Shown: positions 29,036 through 37,563 of the stretch, piece after piece
Layout: each line of letters starts with the position of its first letter
How positions within the stretch are numbered: the stretch's first letter is position 1
Assembly: GCA_020637295.1 (NCBI GenBank)
Contig: JACJWF010000010.1
Span: 62,001-126,000 of the forward strand
Origin: Acidimicrobiaceae bacterium
GTDB taxonomy: Bacteria; Actinomycetota; Acidimicrobiia; Acidimicrobiales; Ilumatobacteraceae
DNA length: 64,000 nt
Direction: 5' to 3'
The notes under the pieces: generated by a model
What the model saw: the letters and a program-made list of their open reading frames with translations, nothing else
Databases searched by the model: none
Told to the model about the DNA's origin: nothing
Translations under genes and position numbers: made by a program

Positions 29036-31513
29036 ATGCAGGCCATCTGGACCACTCGGCGGCGGGCAATCGTGACCGCCGTGGTAGCCGTCGCCCTTGG
29101 GGGTTCCCAGGGCGCGTCGGCGGCCCGCGTCACCACCCCCGTCGTGCCCGGCCGGCCCACCGTGCCGGTGGCCGACGCCACGCTCACCGTGCCCGTCGCC
29201 GGCCAGCACCCGACGGTGTCGGCCGACGGTCGCTGGGTGGCGTACGAAGGTGCCCCGCAGGACGGCGACGCCCGCACCACCACCACCTATCTGCAGGACC
29301 GCGAGACCGGCACGGTGCAGGAGCTCACCCCGATGGTGGACGGCGTGCCCAGCGGCAACACCGTCTGGCCGGTGATCAGCGGCGACGGCTGCACGGTCAC
29401 GGTCATCACCGAGCTGCCGTACGACCTGTTCCGTGACGACAACGAAGGCTCCCGGTGGGACGTCTACCGCACGGTGCTGCCCCACTGCGACGGCGACGGC
29501 GACTGGGAACTGGTGTCGGCCAAGGGAGCCGGGTTCGAGACCGCCGCCGGTGACGCCACCGATCCCCGCCATCCGCCGGCGGTGTCCGCCGAAGGCTCGG
29601 TGGTGGCGTACACCACGCGCCTCAGCGGCGCCGACGCCGATGTCGCCTCCGTCGAGTTGGTGGACCTCTCCGTGCCGCTCGGCGAAGCGGGTCGCACCCG
29701 CGCCGTCGCCGGCACGCCGCTCACCCCGCCATCGGGCACCTTCCGCTACCACGGCCTGCGCGAGCCGGTGATGAGCAGCGACGGGCGGTTCGTGGCCTTC
29801 ACCTCGGATGCCTCGTCGGCGCTCGCCGTCCCGGAGTGGGGCACCGGCCCGCAGCCCGGCGGCTTCGCCTACAGCAACGTGTACGTGTGGGACCGCGAGA
29901 ACCTCGATCGCAACACGGCGGTCCGCCGGGTGTCCGTACCTGCCGGGCCGGACAGCGGCGACAGCTACAGCGCGGCGCTCTCCGGCGACGGCAGCACCGT
30001 GGCGTTCGTGTCCACCGCCACCAACCTGGTGCCGGGAGCCACCCTGCCCGCCTGCAACCCGGCGTGCGTGCCGCAGGTCTACCTGCTGACGCTGGACGGC
30101 GGGTCCATCCGTCTGGGCTCGCGCCTACCGGGCGACCCCACCCAGCCTCCGGTCGGCGTGGACGCCGCGGCCACCCAGCCGTCGCTGGACGCCACCGGCG
30201 CCGAACTGGTCTACGTCACCAGGGCCACCAACCTGTTCCCCAGCCGTGCCAGCGGCGTGGGTGGCGCGGCCGACGGCGACATCGTCCGCACGGTGCCTGC
30301 CCTGGCCACGGTGGAGCGCGTGTCCACCGGGGCGGACGGCCTGCCGGTTGCCGCGGCCAACTCCCACCCCCACCTCTCCGCCAACGGCCGTGTCGTGGTG
30401 TTCGACACCCTGGCCGGGGCCGCCTGGGGCTCCCCCGTGGCCGGCCGGCAGGTGGTGGCGGTCACCACCTCGCCGTCGCTCGAACTGGCCGACCTGGACA
30501 TGGGTACTGTCGCCGTCACCTTCCCCGGGCCGGAGTGGGTGCTGAACGTCACCAACGACGGCCCCTCGTCGTTCGTGCCGGCCGGGGTGGCCATCGACCA
30601 GCCGGACTTCCTGGTCAGCGGTGGCACCTGCGTGGAGCAAGCCGGCGTGGCCGTGCCTCCCGGCGGAACCTGCACCGTCACCCTCATGTTCATGCCGATG
30701 GTCGAGGGTGCCCAGGAGGCCACGCTCACCGTCGCCGAGGCCGGCGTGGAGATGGACGGCCCGGACGGCACCGTCGTCGCCGGGCAGGCCCGCGATGAGG
30801 ACGGCACGGTCAGCGGCGACGCGCCAGACGCGTTCGGATCCGTGGCCATCATCGCCACGCTCACCGGGTTCGGTGGCGACCCCACCATGGCGCCCAGCCC
30901 GGCGGGCGCTCACTCCCGGCCGGCGCTGGTCGGTGTGCGTGCCGAGCCGATGCCGTTCACGATCTACAACGTCGCCTTCAACCCGGTGCGGGTGAAGAGC
31001 GTGCGCATCCAGGGCACCGCCGCCGACGACTTCGAGGTGGTCGACGACGAGTGCACCGGCAGCAAGGTGGATGCCGGCGATTCCTGCCAGCTCTCGGTGG
31101 CGTTCACCCCCACCGCCGCCGGCCGCCGCAGCGCCATCGTGCGGGTCACCACCGATGACGGCGCCTACACCACGATGATCGTCAGCGGTGACGGCCACTA
31201 TGAGCCGCGGGTGGCCACCAGTGCCACCACCATCGTCGCCGGCTCGCGGGTCAGTGTCACCGGCACGGGCTACGCCCCGGGCGCCACGGTGACGGTCACC
31301 TGGGCCGACGGCTCCGGCCGCGGCGCCACGGCGGTCACCGACGACACCGGCACGTTCACGGTGGAGCTGGTGGTGCTGCCCTCGGCTCGCCCCGGTGCCC
31401 GCCGGCTGGTCGCCGCTGCCGGTGAAGGTCAGGTTGCCGTCACCGACGTGCTGGTGGTGGCCGCCGGCCGTTCCGCCGGCCCGGCGTCGCCCACCTGGCC
31501 CGGCCGCCCTTGA
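29036..31513 (+). CDS. Large secreted protein with PD40-like beta-propeller and choice-of-anchor-like domains
   Basis: An 825-residue protein with a signal peptide (about 1-30: RRRAIVTAVVAVALGGSQGASA). About residues 45-470 hold WD40-like PD40 repeats recognised by recurring SADGRWVAYEG, SSDGRFVAFTSDA, SGDGSTVAFVSTATNL and SANGRVVVFDT. Two Ig-like domains of the choice-of-anchor-D kind follow, with LNVTNDGPSSF, CTVTLMFMP and CQLSVAFTPTAAGRRSAIVRV. A final Ig-like segment (SVTGTGYAPGATVTVTW) ends near the C-terminus. No catalytic or anchor motif is seen. It probably sits outside the cell as a binding or scaffold protein, which is inference. Confidence 0.78.
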   Translation: MQAIWTTRRRAIVTAVVAVALGGSQGASAARVTTPVVPGRPTVPVADATLTVPVAGQHPTVSADGRWVAYEGAPQDGDARTTTTYLQDRETGTVQELTPMVDGVPSGNTVWPVISGDGCTVTVITELPYDLFRDDNEGSRWDVYRTVLPHCDGDGDWELVSAKGAGFETAAGDATDPRHPPAVSAEGSVVAYTTRLSGADADVASVELVDLSVPLGEAGRTRAVAGTPLTPPSGTFRYHGLREPVMSSDGRFVAFTSDASSALAVPEWGTGPQPGGFAYSNVYVWDRENLDRNTAVRRVSVPAGPDSGDSYSAALSGDGSTVAFVSTATNLVPGATLPACNPACVPQVYLLTLDGGSIRLGSRLPGDPTQPPVGVDAAATQPSLDATGAELVYVTRATNLFPSRASGVGGAADGDIVRTVPALATVERVSTGADGLPVAAANSHPHLSANGRVVVFDTLAGAAWGSPVAGRQVVAVTTSPSLELADLDMGTVAVTFPGPEWVLNVTNDGPSSFVPAGVAIDQPDFLVSGGTCVEQAGVAVPPGGTCTVTLMFMPMVEGAQEATLTVAEAGVEMDGPDGTVVAGQARDEDGTVSGDAPDAFGSVAIIATLTGFGGDPTMAPSPAGAHSRPALVGVRAEPMPFTIYNVAFNPVRVKSVRIQGTAADDFEVVDDECTGSKVDAGDSCQLSVAFTPTAAGRRSAIVRVTTDDGAYTTMIVSGDGHYEPRVATSATTIVAGSRVSVTGTGYAPGATVTVTWADGSGRGATAVTDDTGTFTVELVVLPSARPGARRLVAAAGEGQVAVTDVLVVAAGRSAGPASPTWPGRP

Positions 31514-31534
31514 CCCGGCGGATCCCCCGGCCGC

Positions 31535-32749
31535 TCAGGCGTCCAGCAGCACGCCGCTGACCAGCACCGTGGGGCTGCACGCGATGGCGGTGGGGTCGCC
31601 CACGCCCAGGCAGGTGACCGACACGGTGAGCTGCTCGTTGGCCAGGAACTCCAGCGGGGTCACCAGCGGCACCGGCACGTCGCTGTAGATGTTGGCGAGG
31701 TTGTAGGTGAGCAGGCCGTTGCTGTTGCGGCCGACGATCAGCGAGCCCTGGTCCAGCTGCGGGTTCTGGATGATGAGGTCCGTCACCCGCAGCACCTTGC
31801 CGGCCGGCACGGTGTACTGATTGGCGCCGGACTGGCCCACCGGGATGCTGAGCGGGAGTTGGAAGTTGACGATCGCCCCTTCGTCGTCGGCCACCGGCGC
31901 CACGGTGGTCTCCACGCCACCGCCGGCGTCCAGCGTTGTGGGGGTGACGTCGGTGGGCATGGTGGTGGGCGGGGCGACCTCCCCGGCGGCACGGTCGGCC
32001 TCCTTGCGGATCTCCGGGCGCACCAGGCCGAACCACGCACCGGCCAGCAGGCCGGCCACCACGGCGATTCCCGCCAGCCGGCCGAGCAGGCGCTCCGGCA
32101 GCACCGGCGCCTGCACGAAGGTGGCCGGCGACGAGGCCGTGGGACTGCCCGGCTGGTCGGCGTCGATGCGGAACGGGATGGTGCGCGGGCGGCGTTCCCA
32201 CTGCAACCCGGTGGCCCGCAGCTTGAGCCGCACCAGCGTGCTGCCGCCCGGCTCGATGCCGGACGCGGGCGGGTCGAACTCGCCCTCCACCCGGCCGGAC
32301 GGGTCCACGAGGTGGAGGCGGACGCTGGCCAGCGTGTTGCCCTTGTTCTCCACCATCATCTCGTAGCCGGCGCCGCGGCGGCCGCGCTGGGCCGGCTGGA
32401 GCACGTTGATCCGCCGGTCGTAGCTGCCACCGATGACGATGGTGGTTTCGGCCGTGGCGATGTTGTCCGGGTCGCGCTGAGGGACCATGCGCACCGACAG
32501 CGACGTGGGACCGGCCGTGGTGCTGGGCAGCAGGGGCGGCCGGAGCATCACCTCCACGGTCTCCTGCGCGCCCCCGAAGAGGGTGAGTGTGGCCGGCTCG
32601 ATGGTGGTGTACCCGGCAGCCATGCCCACCGGCGTGAGCACGAACGAGTCGGTGGTCTCCGCCAGGTTGACGATGGTGAGGCTGAGCACTGCCGTGGTAC
32701 CGGGCGCGACCTCCACGTCGCCCTCCGCGAACCAGCCCTGTGCAGCCAC
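31535..32749 (-). CDS. Single-pass protein with Ig-like domains, no signal peptide
   Basis: A 404-residue protein. The first 200 residues form two Ig-like blocks of the NEW3/COG1470 kind (VEVAPGTTAVLSLTIVNLAETTDSF, MMVENKGNTLASVRLHLVDPSG). One membrane helix lies near 218-240 (LAGIAVVAGLLAGAWFGLV). A Thr-rich linker and a C-terminal beta domain with two Cys (VTCLGVGDPTAIACSP) follow. There is no N-terminal signal, so the natural topology puts the Ig part in the cytoplasm and the C-terminal domain outside, which is unusual. The function is not known to me. It converges with the secreted PD40-like protein gene. Confidence 0.72.
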   Translation of the reverse strand: MAAQGWFAEGDVEVAPGTTAVLSLTIVNLAETTDSFVLTPVGMAAGYTTIEPATLTLFGGAQETVEVMLRPPLLPSTTAGPTSLSVRMVPQRDPDNIATAETTIVIGGSYDRRINVLQPAQRGRRGAGYEMMVENKGNTLASVRLHLVDPSGRVEGEFDPPASGIEPGGSTLVRLKLRATGLQWERRPRTIPFRIDADQPGSPTASSPATFVQAPVLPERLLGRLAGIAVVAGLLAGAWFGLVRPEIRKEADRAAGEVAPPTTMPTDVTPTTLDAGGGVETTVAPVADDEGAIVNFQLPLSIPVGQSGANQYTVPAGKVLRVTDLIIQNPQLDQGSLIVGRNSNGLLTYNLANIYSDVPVPLVTPLEFLANEQLTVSVTCLGVGDPTAIACSPTVLVSGVLLDA

Positions 32750-32767
32750 GACCCGGAACGCTACCCG

Positions 32768-34315
32768 TCAGCGGAAGCAGATCCGGTCGCGCCCGCCACG
32801 CTTGGCCTCCTGCAGCGCGTCCGCCGCGTCGGCCAGCACACGGGTGCGGTCCACCGGGGCGCTGCCCACGGCCACGCCGATGCTGGCCGTCAGCCGCAGG
32901 GCGCTGGGCAGGCCGTGGAAGGTGCGGGCGGCGACCAGTTGGCGAACGCGTTCGAACACGCTGCGGGCGTCACCGGGGGAGGTGTCGCGCAGCACCATCA
33001 CGAACTCGTCGCCGCCGAGGCGGACCACCGCGTCGTTGCGCCGGCAGACCCGTTCCAGCAGGCCGGCCACCTCCTGCAGCACGCTGTCGCCGAGCAGGTA
33101 GCCGTACTCGTCGTTCACCTGCTTGAAGCCGTCGAGGTCGATGATGGCGACGCACACCGGCGCCGTGCCGTCCAGCGCCTCGGGAAGGAGTGTGTCCAGG
33201 TGCCGCCGGTTGGGCAGCCCGGTCAGGGGGTCGCTGGTGCTCAGCGCCTCCACCCTCAGGTGCTCCACCCCCAGGCGCACGTGCTCCCAGCGGGCGGCCC
33301 GTTCGTCGTGCAGGCGGCGAAGGGTGTCGCGCTGCTGGCGCTCCAACGCGGCCCGGGCGTCGTCGTGGCGGCCGAGCTCCCAGAGGATCTCCACCTCCAC
33401 CGCCTGCAGCGGGCCGAGGTGGCCGGTGAGGTTCAGTTCGGCGCCGAGGGCGAGCGTGTCGGACACCAGGCCGAGCACCTCCACGTCGTGATCTGCCCGC
33501 CAGCGGGCGATCGCCTCGCCGGACATGGCGATCACCTGTTCCTCGATCATCCCGTGCTCGGAGGCCATCCGCCGCGCTTCCTTGGCGTCGTTGACGGCCG
33601 CCTGGTAGTGGCCGATCTCGGCGAGCATCATCGAGCGGTGGGCCAGGGCGGTGCACATCGACATCACCTCGCGGGCACCGGCGGGGTCCAGCGCCGCGGT
33701 GGCGGCGTACACCCCGTCGTGGAGCAGGCGGTTGCGCTCCAGCACGTCCGGCTCGCGCTGGGCGGAGTAGTGGTAGGCGGACGTCATGCTGGCGTAGGTG
33801 AACTGGCGGTCGTCGTCGTTGTCGGCCACCCTCAATGCCCGGTCGAACAGTTCCAGCGACGCCTCGGTGAACCCGGAGTGGGCGTAGGTGACACCCATGT
33901 TGTGGATGACGTCGTAGTTGGACGGCTCGTTGGGCAGCCGGTCCAGCAGGTACATCGCCTCGCTGAGCGCGTGGGCCGCCTCGGCCAGCCGGTTGGAGCG
34001 GACCAGGTGGTCGACGATCACCCCGAGGGCGTCGGCCAGTTCCGGCAGGTAATGCTCGTGGCGGGCCCGGTCGGCGATCACGGTCGCCAGCGCCGCCGCC
34101 TCGTCGTAGCACTCCACGGCCAGGAGGCAGCAGGCTTGCCGGATCTGCAGGTTCAGGCGGGCCTGCTCGTCCGGCGTCAGATCGGCCGCGCGGGCGAAGA
34201 GCAGCGCGGCCTCCTGGAAGCGGCCGGACCGGCGAGCGTCGATGGCGTCCTGCTGCAGCCGCTGGGCGCTGCGCTCGTCACCCGGGTGGTCGGTGACGCG
34301 GCGGGTGTCAGCCAT
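32768..34315 (-). CDS. TPR-GGDEF diguanylate cyclase
   Basis: A 515-residue cytoplasmic protein. About residues 15-340 are helical repeats of the TPR kind (RSGRFQEAALLFARAADLTPDEQ, AHSGFTEASLELFDRALRVADN), a likely sensing or protein-docking module. The GGDEF domain (about 355-515) starts at DPLTGLPNRRHLD and has an intact active site, VVRLGGDEFVMVLRD. An inhibitory I-site RxxD (RRND) lies five residues before GGDEF, so product feedback is likely. It should make c-di-GMP from two GTP. It diverges from hemB, with the two starts 35 bp apart. Confidence 0.92.
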   Translation of the reverse strand: MADTRRVTDHPGDERSAQRLQQDAIDARRSGRFQEAALLFARAADLTPDEQARLNLQIRQACCLLAVECYDEAAALATVIADRARHEHYLPELADALGVIVDHLVRSNRLAEAAHALSEAMYLLDRLPNEPSNYDVIHNMGVTYAHSGFTEASLELFDRALRVADNDDDRQFTYASMTSAYHYSAQREPDVLERNRLLHDGVYAATAALDPAGAREVMSMCTALAHRSMMLAEIGHYQAAVNDAKEARRMASEHGMIEEQVIAMSGEAIARWRADHDVEVLGLVSDTLALGAELNLTGHLGPLQAVEVEILWELGRHDDARAALERQQRDTLRRLHDERAARWEHVRLGVEHLRVEALSTSDPLTGLPNRRHLDTLLPEALDGTAPVCVAIIDLDGFKQVNDEYGYLLGDSVLQEVAGLLERVCRRNDAVVRLGGDEFVMVLRDTSPGDARSVFERVRQLVAARTFHGLPSALRLTASIGVAVGSAPVDRTRVLADAADALQEAKRGGRDRICFR

Positions 34316-34336
34316 GGAAACCACCGCCCCACCCAC

Positions 34337-34342
34337 TACCGT
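34337..34342 (+). promoter_or_regulatory. -10 box (TACCGT), leaderless start of hemB
   Basis: TACCGT ends 8 nt before GTG 34351, inside the 35-bp space shared with the divergent GGDEF gene. Confidence 0.5.
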
Positions 34343-34350
34343 GGCTGGCC

Positions 34351-35349
34351 GTGAGCTTCCCGATCTCGCGGCCCCGCCGGCTGCGCTCGTCGGCCGCACT
34401 GCGCGACCTGGTCGCCGACACCCGGCTGGACGTCCGCGACCTCGTCGCCCCGCTGTTCGTGCGCGAGGGCATCGACGCACCCCAACCCATCGCCTCGTTG
34501 CCGGGCGTGGTGCAGCACACCCGCGCCAGCCTCCGCCAGGAGGTGCGGGCACTGGCCGACCTTGGTGTTCGTGCCGTGATCCTGTTCGGTGTCCCGTCCA
34601 TCAAGGATTCCATCGGCTCGGAGGCCTACAACCCTGAGGGAATCGTGCAACTTTCCCTCCGTGATCTTGCCGAGGACGTCGGCGATCGGATGGTGTTGAT
34701 GGCCGATCTGTGCGTGGACGAGTACACCGAGCACGGTCACTGCGGGGTGCTGGACGGCCCGGCGGGCGATCCGCGGACGTCGGTGGACAACGACGCCACG
34801 CTGGACGTCTACGCCCGCATCGCCGTGGCCCAGGCCGACGCCGGCGCCCAGGTGGTGGCCCCCAGCGGGATGATGGACGGGCAGGTGGGTGCCATCCGCG
34901 CTGCGCTGGACGCCGCCGGTCACCGGCAGGTCGCCATCCTCGCCTACTCGGCGAAGTACGCCAGCGGCCTGTACGGCCCGTTCCGCGACGCCGTGGATTG
35001 CGCCATCGCCGGCGGTGGCGATCGCAAGGCCTACCAGCAGGACTGGCGGCGGGGGGAGCGCGAAGCACTGCTGGAAGTGCGCGCCGACCTGGCCGAGGGC
35101 GCGGACATGGTGATGGTGAAGCCGGCGCTGGCGTACCTGGACATCATCCGGGCCGTGAAGGCCGAAGTGGACGTGCCTCTGGCCGCCTACCACGTCAGTG
35201 GGGAGTACTCGATGATCAAGGCTGCGGCCGCCAACGGCTGGATCGACCACGACGCAGTGGCCACCGAGCACCTCACGGCCATCAAGCGGGCCGGGGCGGA
35301 CGTCATCCTCACTTACCTCACCCGCTGGTTCGCGGAGGCGCAGCAATGA
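34351..35349 (+). CDS. hemB: Porphobilinogen synthase (delta-aminolevulinate dehydratase)
   Basis: A 332-residue enzyme condensing two 5-aminolevulinate molecules. The two Schiff-base Lys residues are in LAYSAKYAS and MVMVKPALAYLD. The metal site reads LMADLCVDEYTEHGHCGVL: the first and third Cys of the classical zinc triad are present but the second is Asp, a mixture of the zinc and magnesium types. Start is GTG behind a TACCGT box. The stop overlaps hemL as ATGA. Confidence 0.95.
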   Translation: MSFPISRPRRLRSSAALRDLVADTRLDVRDLVAPLFVREGIDAPQPIASLPGVVQHTRASLRQEVRALADLGVRAVILFGVPSIKDSIGSEAYNPEGIVQLSLRDLAEDVGDRMVLMADLCVDEYTEHGHCGVLDGPAGDPRTSVDNDATLDVYARIAVAQADAGAQVVAPSGMMDGQVGAIRAALDAAGHRQVAILAYSAKYASGLYGPFRDAVDCAIAGGGDRKAYQQDWRRGEREALLEVRADLAEGADMVMVKPALAYLDIIRAVKAEVDVPLAAYHVSGEYSMIKAAAANGWIDHDAVATEHLTAIKRAGADVILTYLTRWFAEAQQ

Positions 35350-36644
35350 CCCTTCCCCCCGGTGTGCCCGCCTCCAACGCCGAGGTGTTCGCCCGCTCCT
35401 GCGCCGTCATCCCCGGCGGCGTGAACTCCTCGATCCGCGCGTTCAAGGCCGTCGGCGGCACGCCCTACGTGGTGGACCGCGCCGAGGGCCCGTACGTGTG
35501 GGACGTCGAGGGCACCCGCTACATCGACCTCGTGCAGAGCTACGGGGCGATCATCCTCGGCCACGCCCACCCGGCCGTCACCGGCGCGCTGGCCGCCGCC
35601 GCGGCCGGTGGCACGTCGTACGGCGCGCCGACCCCCGGGGAGATGCTGCTGGCCGAGGAGATCTCGGCCCGGGTGCCCAGTTGCGAGCGGGTGCGGCTGA
35701 TGAACTCCGGCACGGAGGCCACCAGCACCGCCGTGCGCCTGGCCCGCGGCTACACGGGCCGCGACCGCATCGTCATCTTCCACGGCAACTTCCACGGTGC
35801 CACGGACGCCTTGCTGGCGGCCGGCGGCAGCGGGGTGGCCACGCTCGGCCTGCCGGGCACGGCGGGTGTGCCGGCCGCGGCCGTGTCCGAGACGATGGTC
35901 GTGCCGTACAACGTGGTGCCGCAGCTCGACGAGTCCGTCGCCGCCGTGTTCGTGGAGCCGGTGGCCGCCAACATGGGTGTGGTGGCGCCGGCGCCCGGTT
36001 TCCTGGAGGGCCTGCGCGCCGAATGCGACCGGGTCGGTGCCCTGCTGGTGTTCGACGAGGTCATCACCGGGTTCCGCCTCGGCACGGGTGGTGCGCAGGA
36101 ACGCTTCGGGGTGCGCCCCGATCTCACCACGTTCGGCAAGGTCATCGGTGGCGGCTTGCCGATCGGCGCCGTGGGTGGGCGGCGGGAGATCATGGAGACC
36201 CTCTCGCCGCTGGGCAAGGTCTTCCACGCCGGCACCCTGGCCGGCAACCCGCTGGCCACCGCGGCCGGGCGGGCCGCGCTCGCCGAGTTGACGCCCGCGG
36301 TGTACGAACTGCTGGCCGGCCGGGCGGCGAGGCTCTCCACTGTGCTGCAGGCGGCGTGCGATGCGGCGGGCTTCCCGGCCACCTTCCCGGTCGTCGGCAC
36401 GCTGGTCGGCATGCACTTCGGGTCGGCGCTCGGCAACGGGACGGCCCCGACGAACTTCGCCGAGGCGACCACCACCGACGAGGCCGCGTACGCCCGCTTC
36501 TTCCACGCCATGCTGGCGGAAGGCGTGGCGCTGGCCCCCGGCGCGTACGAGGCCCTGTTCGTGGGCCTCGGCCACACGGACGACGTCATCGCCGCGATCG
36601 GCGCCGCGGCGGCCCGGGCCGCGCGGGTGGCAGCCGCCGCCTGA
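35346..36644 (+). CDS. hemL: Glutamate-1-semialdehyde 2,1-aminomutase
   Basis: A 432-residue PLP enzyme giving 5-aminolevulinate in the C5 pathway. PGGVNSSIRAFKAVGGTP is the HemL opening, MNSGTEATSTAVRLARG binds the cofactor phosphate, LLVFDEVITGFRLG gives the ring Asp, and TTFGKVIGGGLPIGA holds the PLP Lys. It is coupled to hemB by ATGA overlap. With HemA in the upstream cluster the window encodes the whole path from glutamyl-tRNA to uroporphyrinogen III. Confidence 0.96.
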   Translation: MTLPPGVPASNAEVFARSCAVIPGGVNSSIRAFKAVGGTPYVVDRAEGPYVWDVEGTRYIDLVQSYGAIILGHAHPAVTGALAAAAAGGTSYGAPTPGEMLLAEEISARVPSCERVRLMNSGTEATSTAVRLARGYTGRDRIVIFHGNFHGATDALLAAGGSGVATLGLPGTAGVPAAAVSETMVVPYNVVPQLDESVAAVFVEPVAANMGVVAPAPGFLEGLRAECDRVGALLVFDEVITGFRLGTGGAQERFGVRPDLTTFGKVIGGGLPIGAVGGRREIMETLSPLGKVFHAGTLAGNPLATAAGRAALAELTPAVYELLAGRAARLSTVLQAACDAAGFPATFPVVGTLVGMHFGSALGNGTAPTNFAEATTTDEAAYARFFHAMLAEGVALAPGAYEALFVGLGHTDDVIAAIGAAAARAARVAAAA

Positions 36645-36661
36645 GCCGGGGGCGCCTGCCC

Positions 36662-36667
36662 TACGCT
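36662..36667 (+). promoter_or_regulatory. -10 box (TACGCT) before the 36675 gene
   Basis: TACGCT ends 7 nt before GTG 36675. Confidence 0.5.
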
Positions 36668-36674
36668 CGCACCC

Positions 36675-37388
36675 GTGCGCCAGTTCTTCACGCTCCGGTT
36701 CTGGCTGACGCTCGCTGCGCTGGCCGGGCTGGCCCTCGCCGCACTGGCGGTGGCCCGCAGCCAGGAGGGCGACGCCGCTCCCACCGTGGTGGGTGAGGGC
36801 CGTACCTCGCGGCAGATGGACCTGGTGACGTGGGTGTACACGATCGTGCCCGGCGACGGCTTCGCCATGGTGGACGGGCGCACCACCGCTGACCTCGCCG
36901 TCGTGCTCGACGGCACTCGCACGATGCGCATCGTCAAGGGGACCGAAGGCGAGATCGACTGCCCGTCGCTCACCGTTCCCGGCCACTGCATGATCGCGGC
37001 CGACCTGCTGGGTGACGCGGTGCTGTGGTTCTCCATCGTCGAGGGCCGCCCCTCGGCCACGCTGACGCTGCCGGCCGTGCGCGAGGTGCTCGACGACGGG
37101 TGGCTGCTGCTGGCCAACGGTTGGGAGGTTCGTCACGCCTCGGTGGTGGACCGCGTGTGCGACGACGACACCGCGTCGCTCACAGAGTTCATCCGCACCT
37201 TCGGCGACGAGGCCACCAGCACGTTCGACGTGGAGCGCCAGCAGGTGGTGAAGGTCACCTGCCCGCGAGCCACGGCCACCACGTCCACCTCCACCACGGT
37301 CGACCCGGGACCCACCAGCACGGGCCCGCTCGACACGGGCAGCACCCCGCTGGCAGGTGAGGAGACGCTCGACGACGAGGCCGGCTGA
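36675..37388 (+). CDS. Membrane-anchored protein with extracytoplasmic domain, unknown function
   Basis: A 237-residue protein. Residues about 8-28 form an uncleaved signal anchor (FWLTLAALAGLALAALAVARS). The rest is a soluble domain with four Cys (IDCPSLTVPGHCM, RVCDDD, KVTCP), suggesting disulfides outside the cell, and a Thr/Ser-rich tail ending in an acidic LAGEETLDDEAG. I recognise no family. The gene has its own leaderless-type promoter and a strong hairpin behind it. Confidence 0.65.
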   Translation: MRQFFTLRFWLTLAALAGLALAALAVARSQEGDAAPTVVGEGRTSRQMDLVTWVYTIVPGDGFAMVDGRTTADLAVVLDGTRTMRIVKGTEGEIDCPSLTVPGHCMIAADLLGDAVLWFSIVEGRPSATLTLPAVREVLDDGWLLLANGWEVRHASVVDRVCDDDTASLTEFIRTFGDEATSTFDVERQQVVKVTCPRATATTSTSTTVDPGPTSTGPLDTGSTPLAGEETLDDEAG

Positions 37389-37392
37389 GGAG

Positions 37393-37410
37393 GCGCCGGC
37401 GCACCGGCGC
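37393..37410 (+). terminator. Hairpin terminator after the 36675 gene
   Basis: GCGCCGG and CCGGCGC form a perfect 7-bp stem around CGCA, 5 nt after the stop. No T-tract. Confidence 0.5.
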
Positions 37411-37475
37411 ACGGACCCGGCGGAGTTCCACCAAGGACCCCGTCGTCCACCCCCACTAGGGACCACTGGCCGTGG

Positions 37476-37502
37476 TTGACATTTCCCGGTGGGTAGTAGA
37501 GT
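37476..37502 (+). promoter_or_regulatory. Candidate promoter of the EAL gene (TTGACA ... TAGAGT)
   Basis: TTGACA (37476-37481) and TAGAGT (37497-37502) are 15 bp apart, slightly short of the ideal spacing. With the GGAGGT site at about 37553 they give a leadered mRNA starting translation at GTG 37564. Confidence 0.45.
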
Positions 37503-37563
37503 GGCCAATGTTCCCGGCGGGCAGACCGTCCGCCGGGTCCCACACGCGGAGCGGGAGGTGGAC

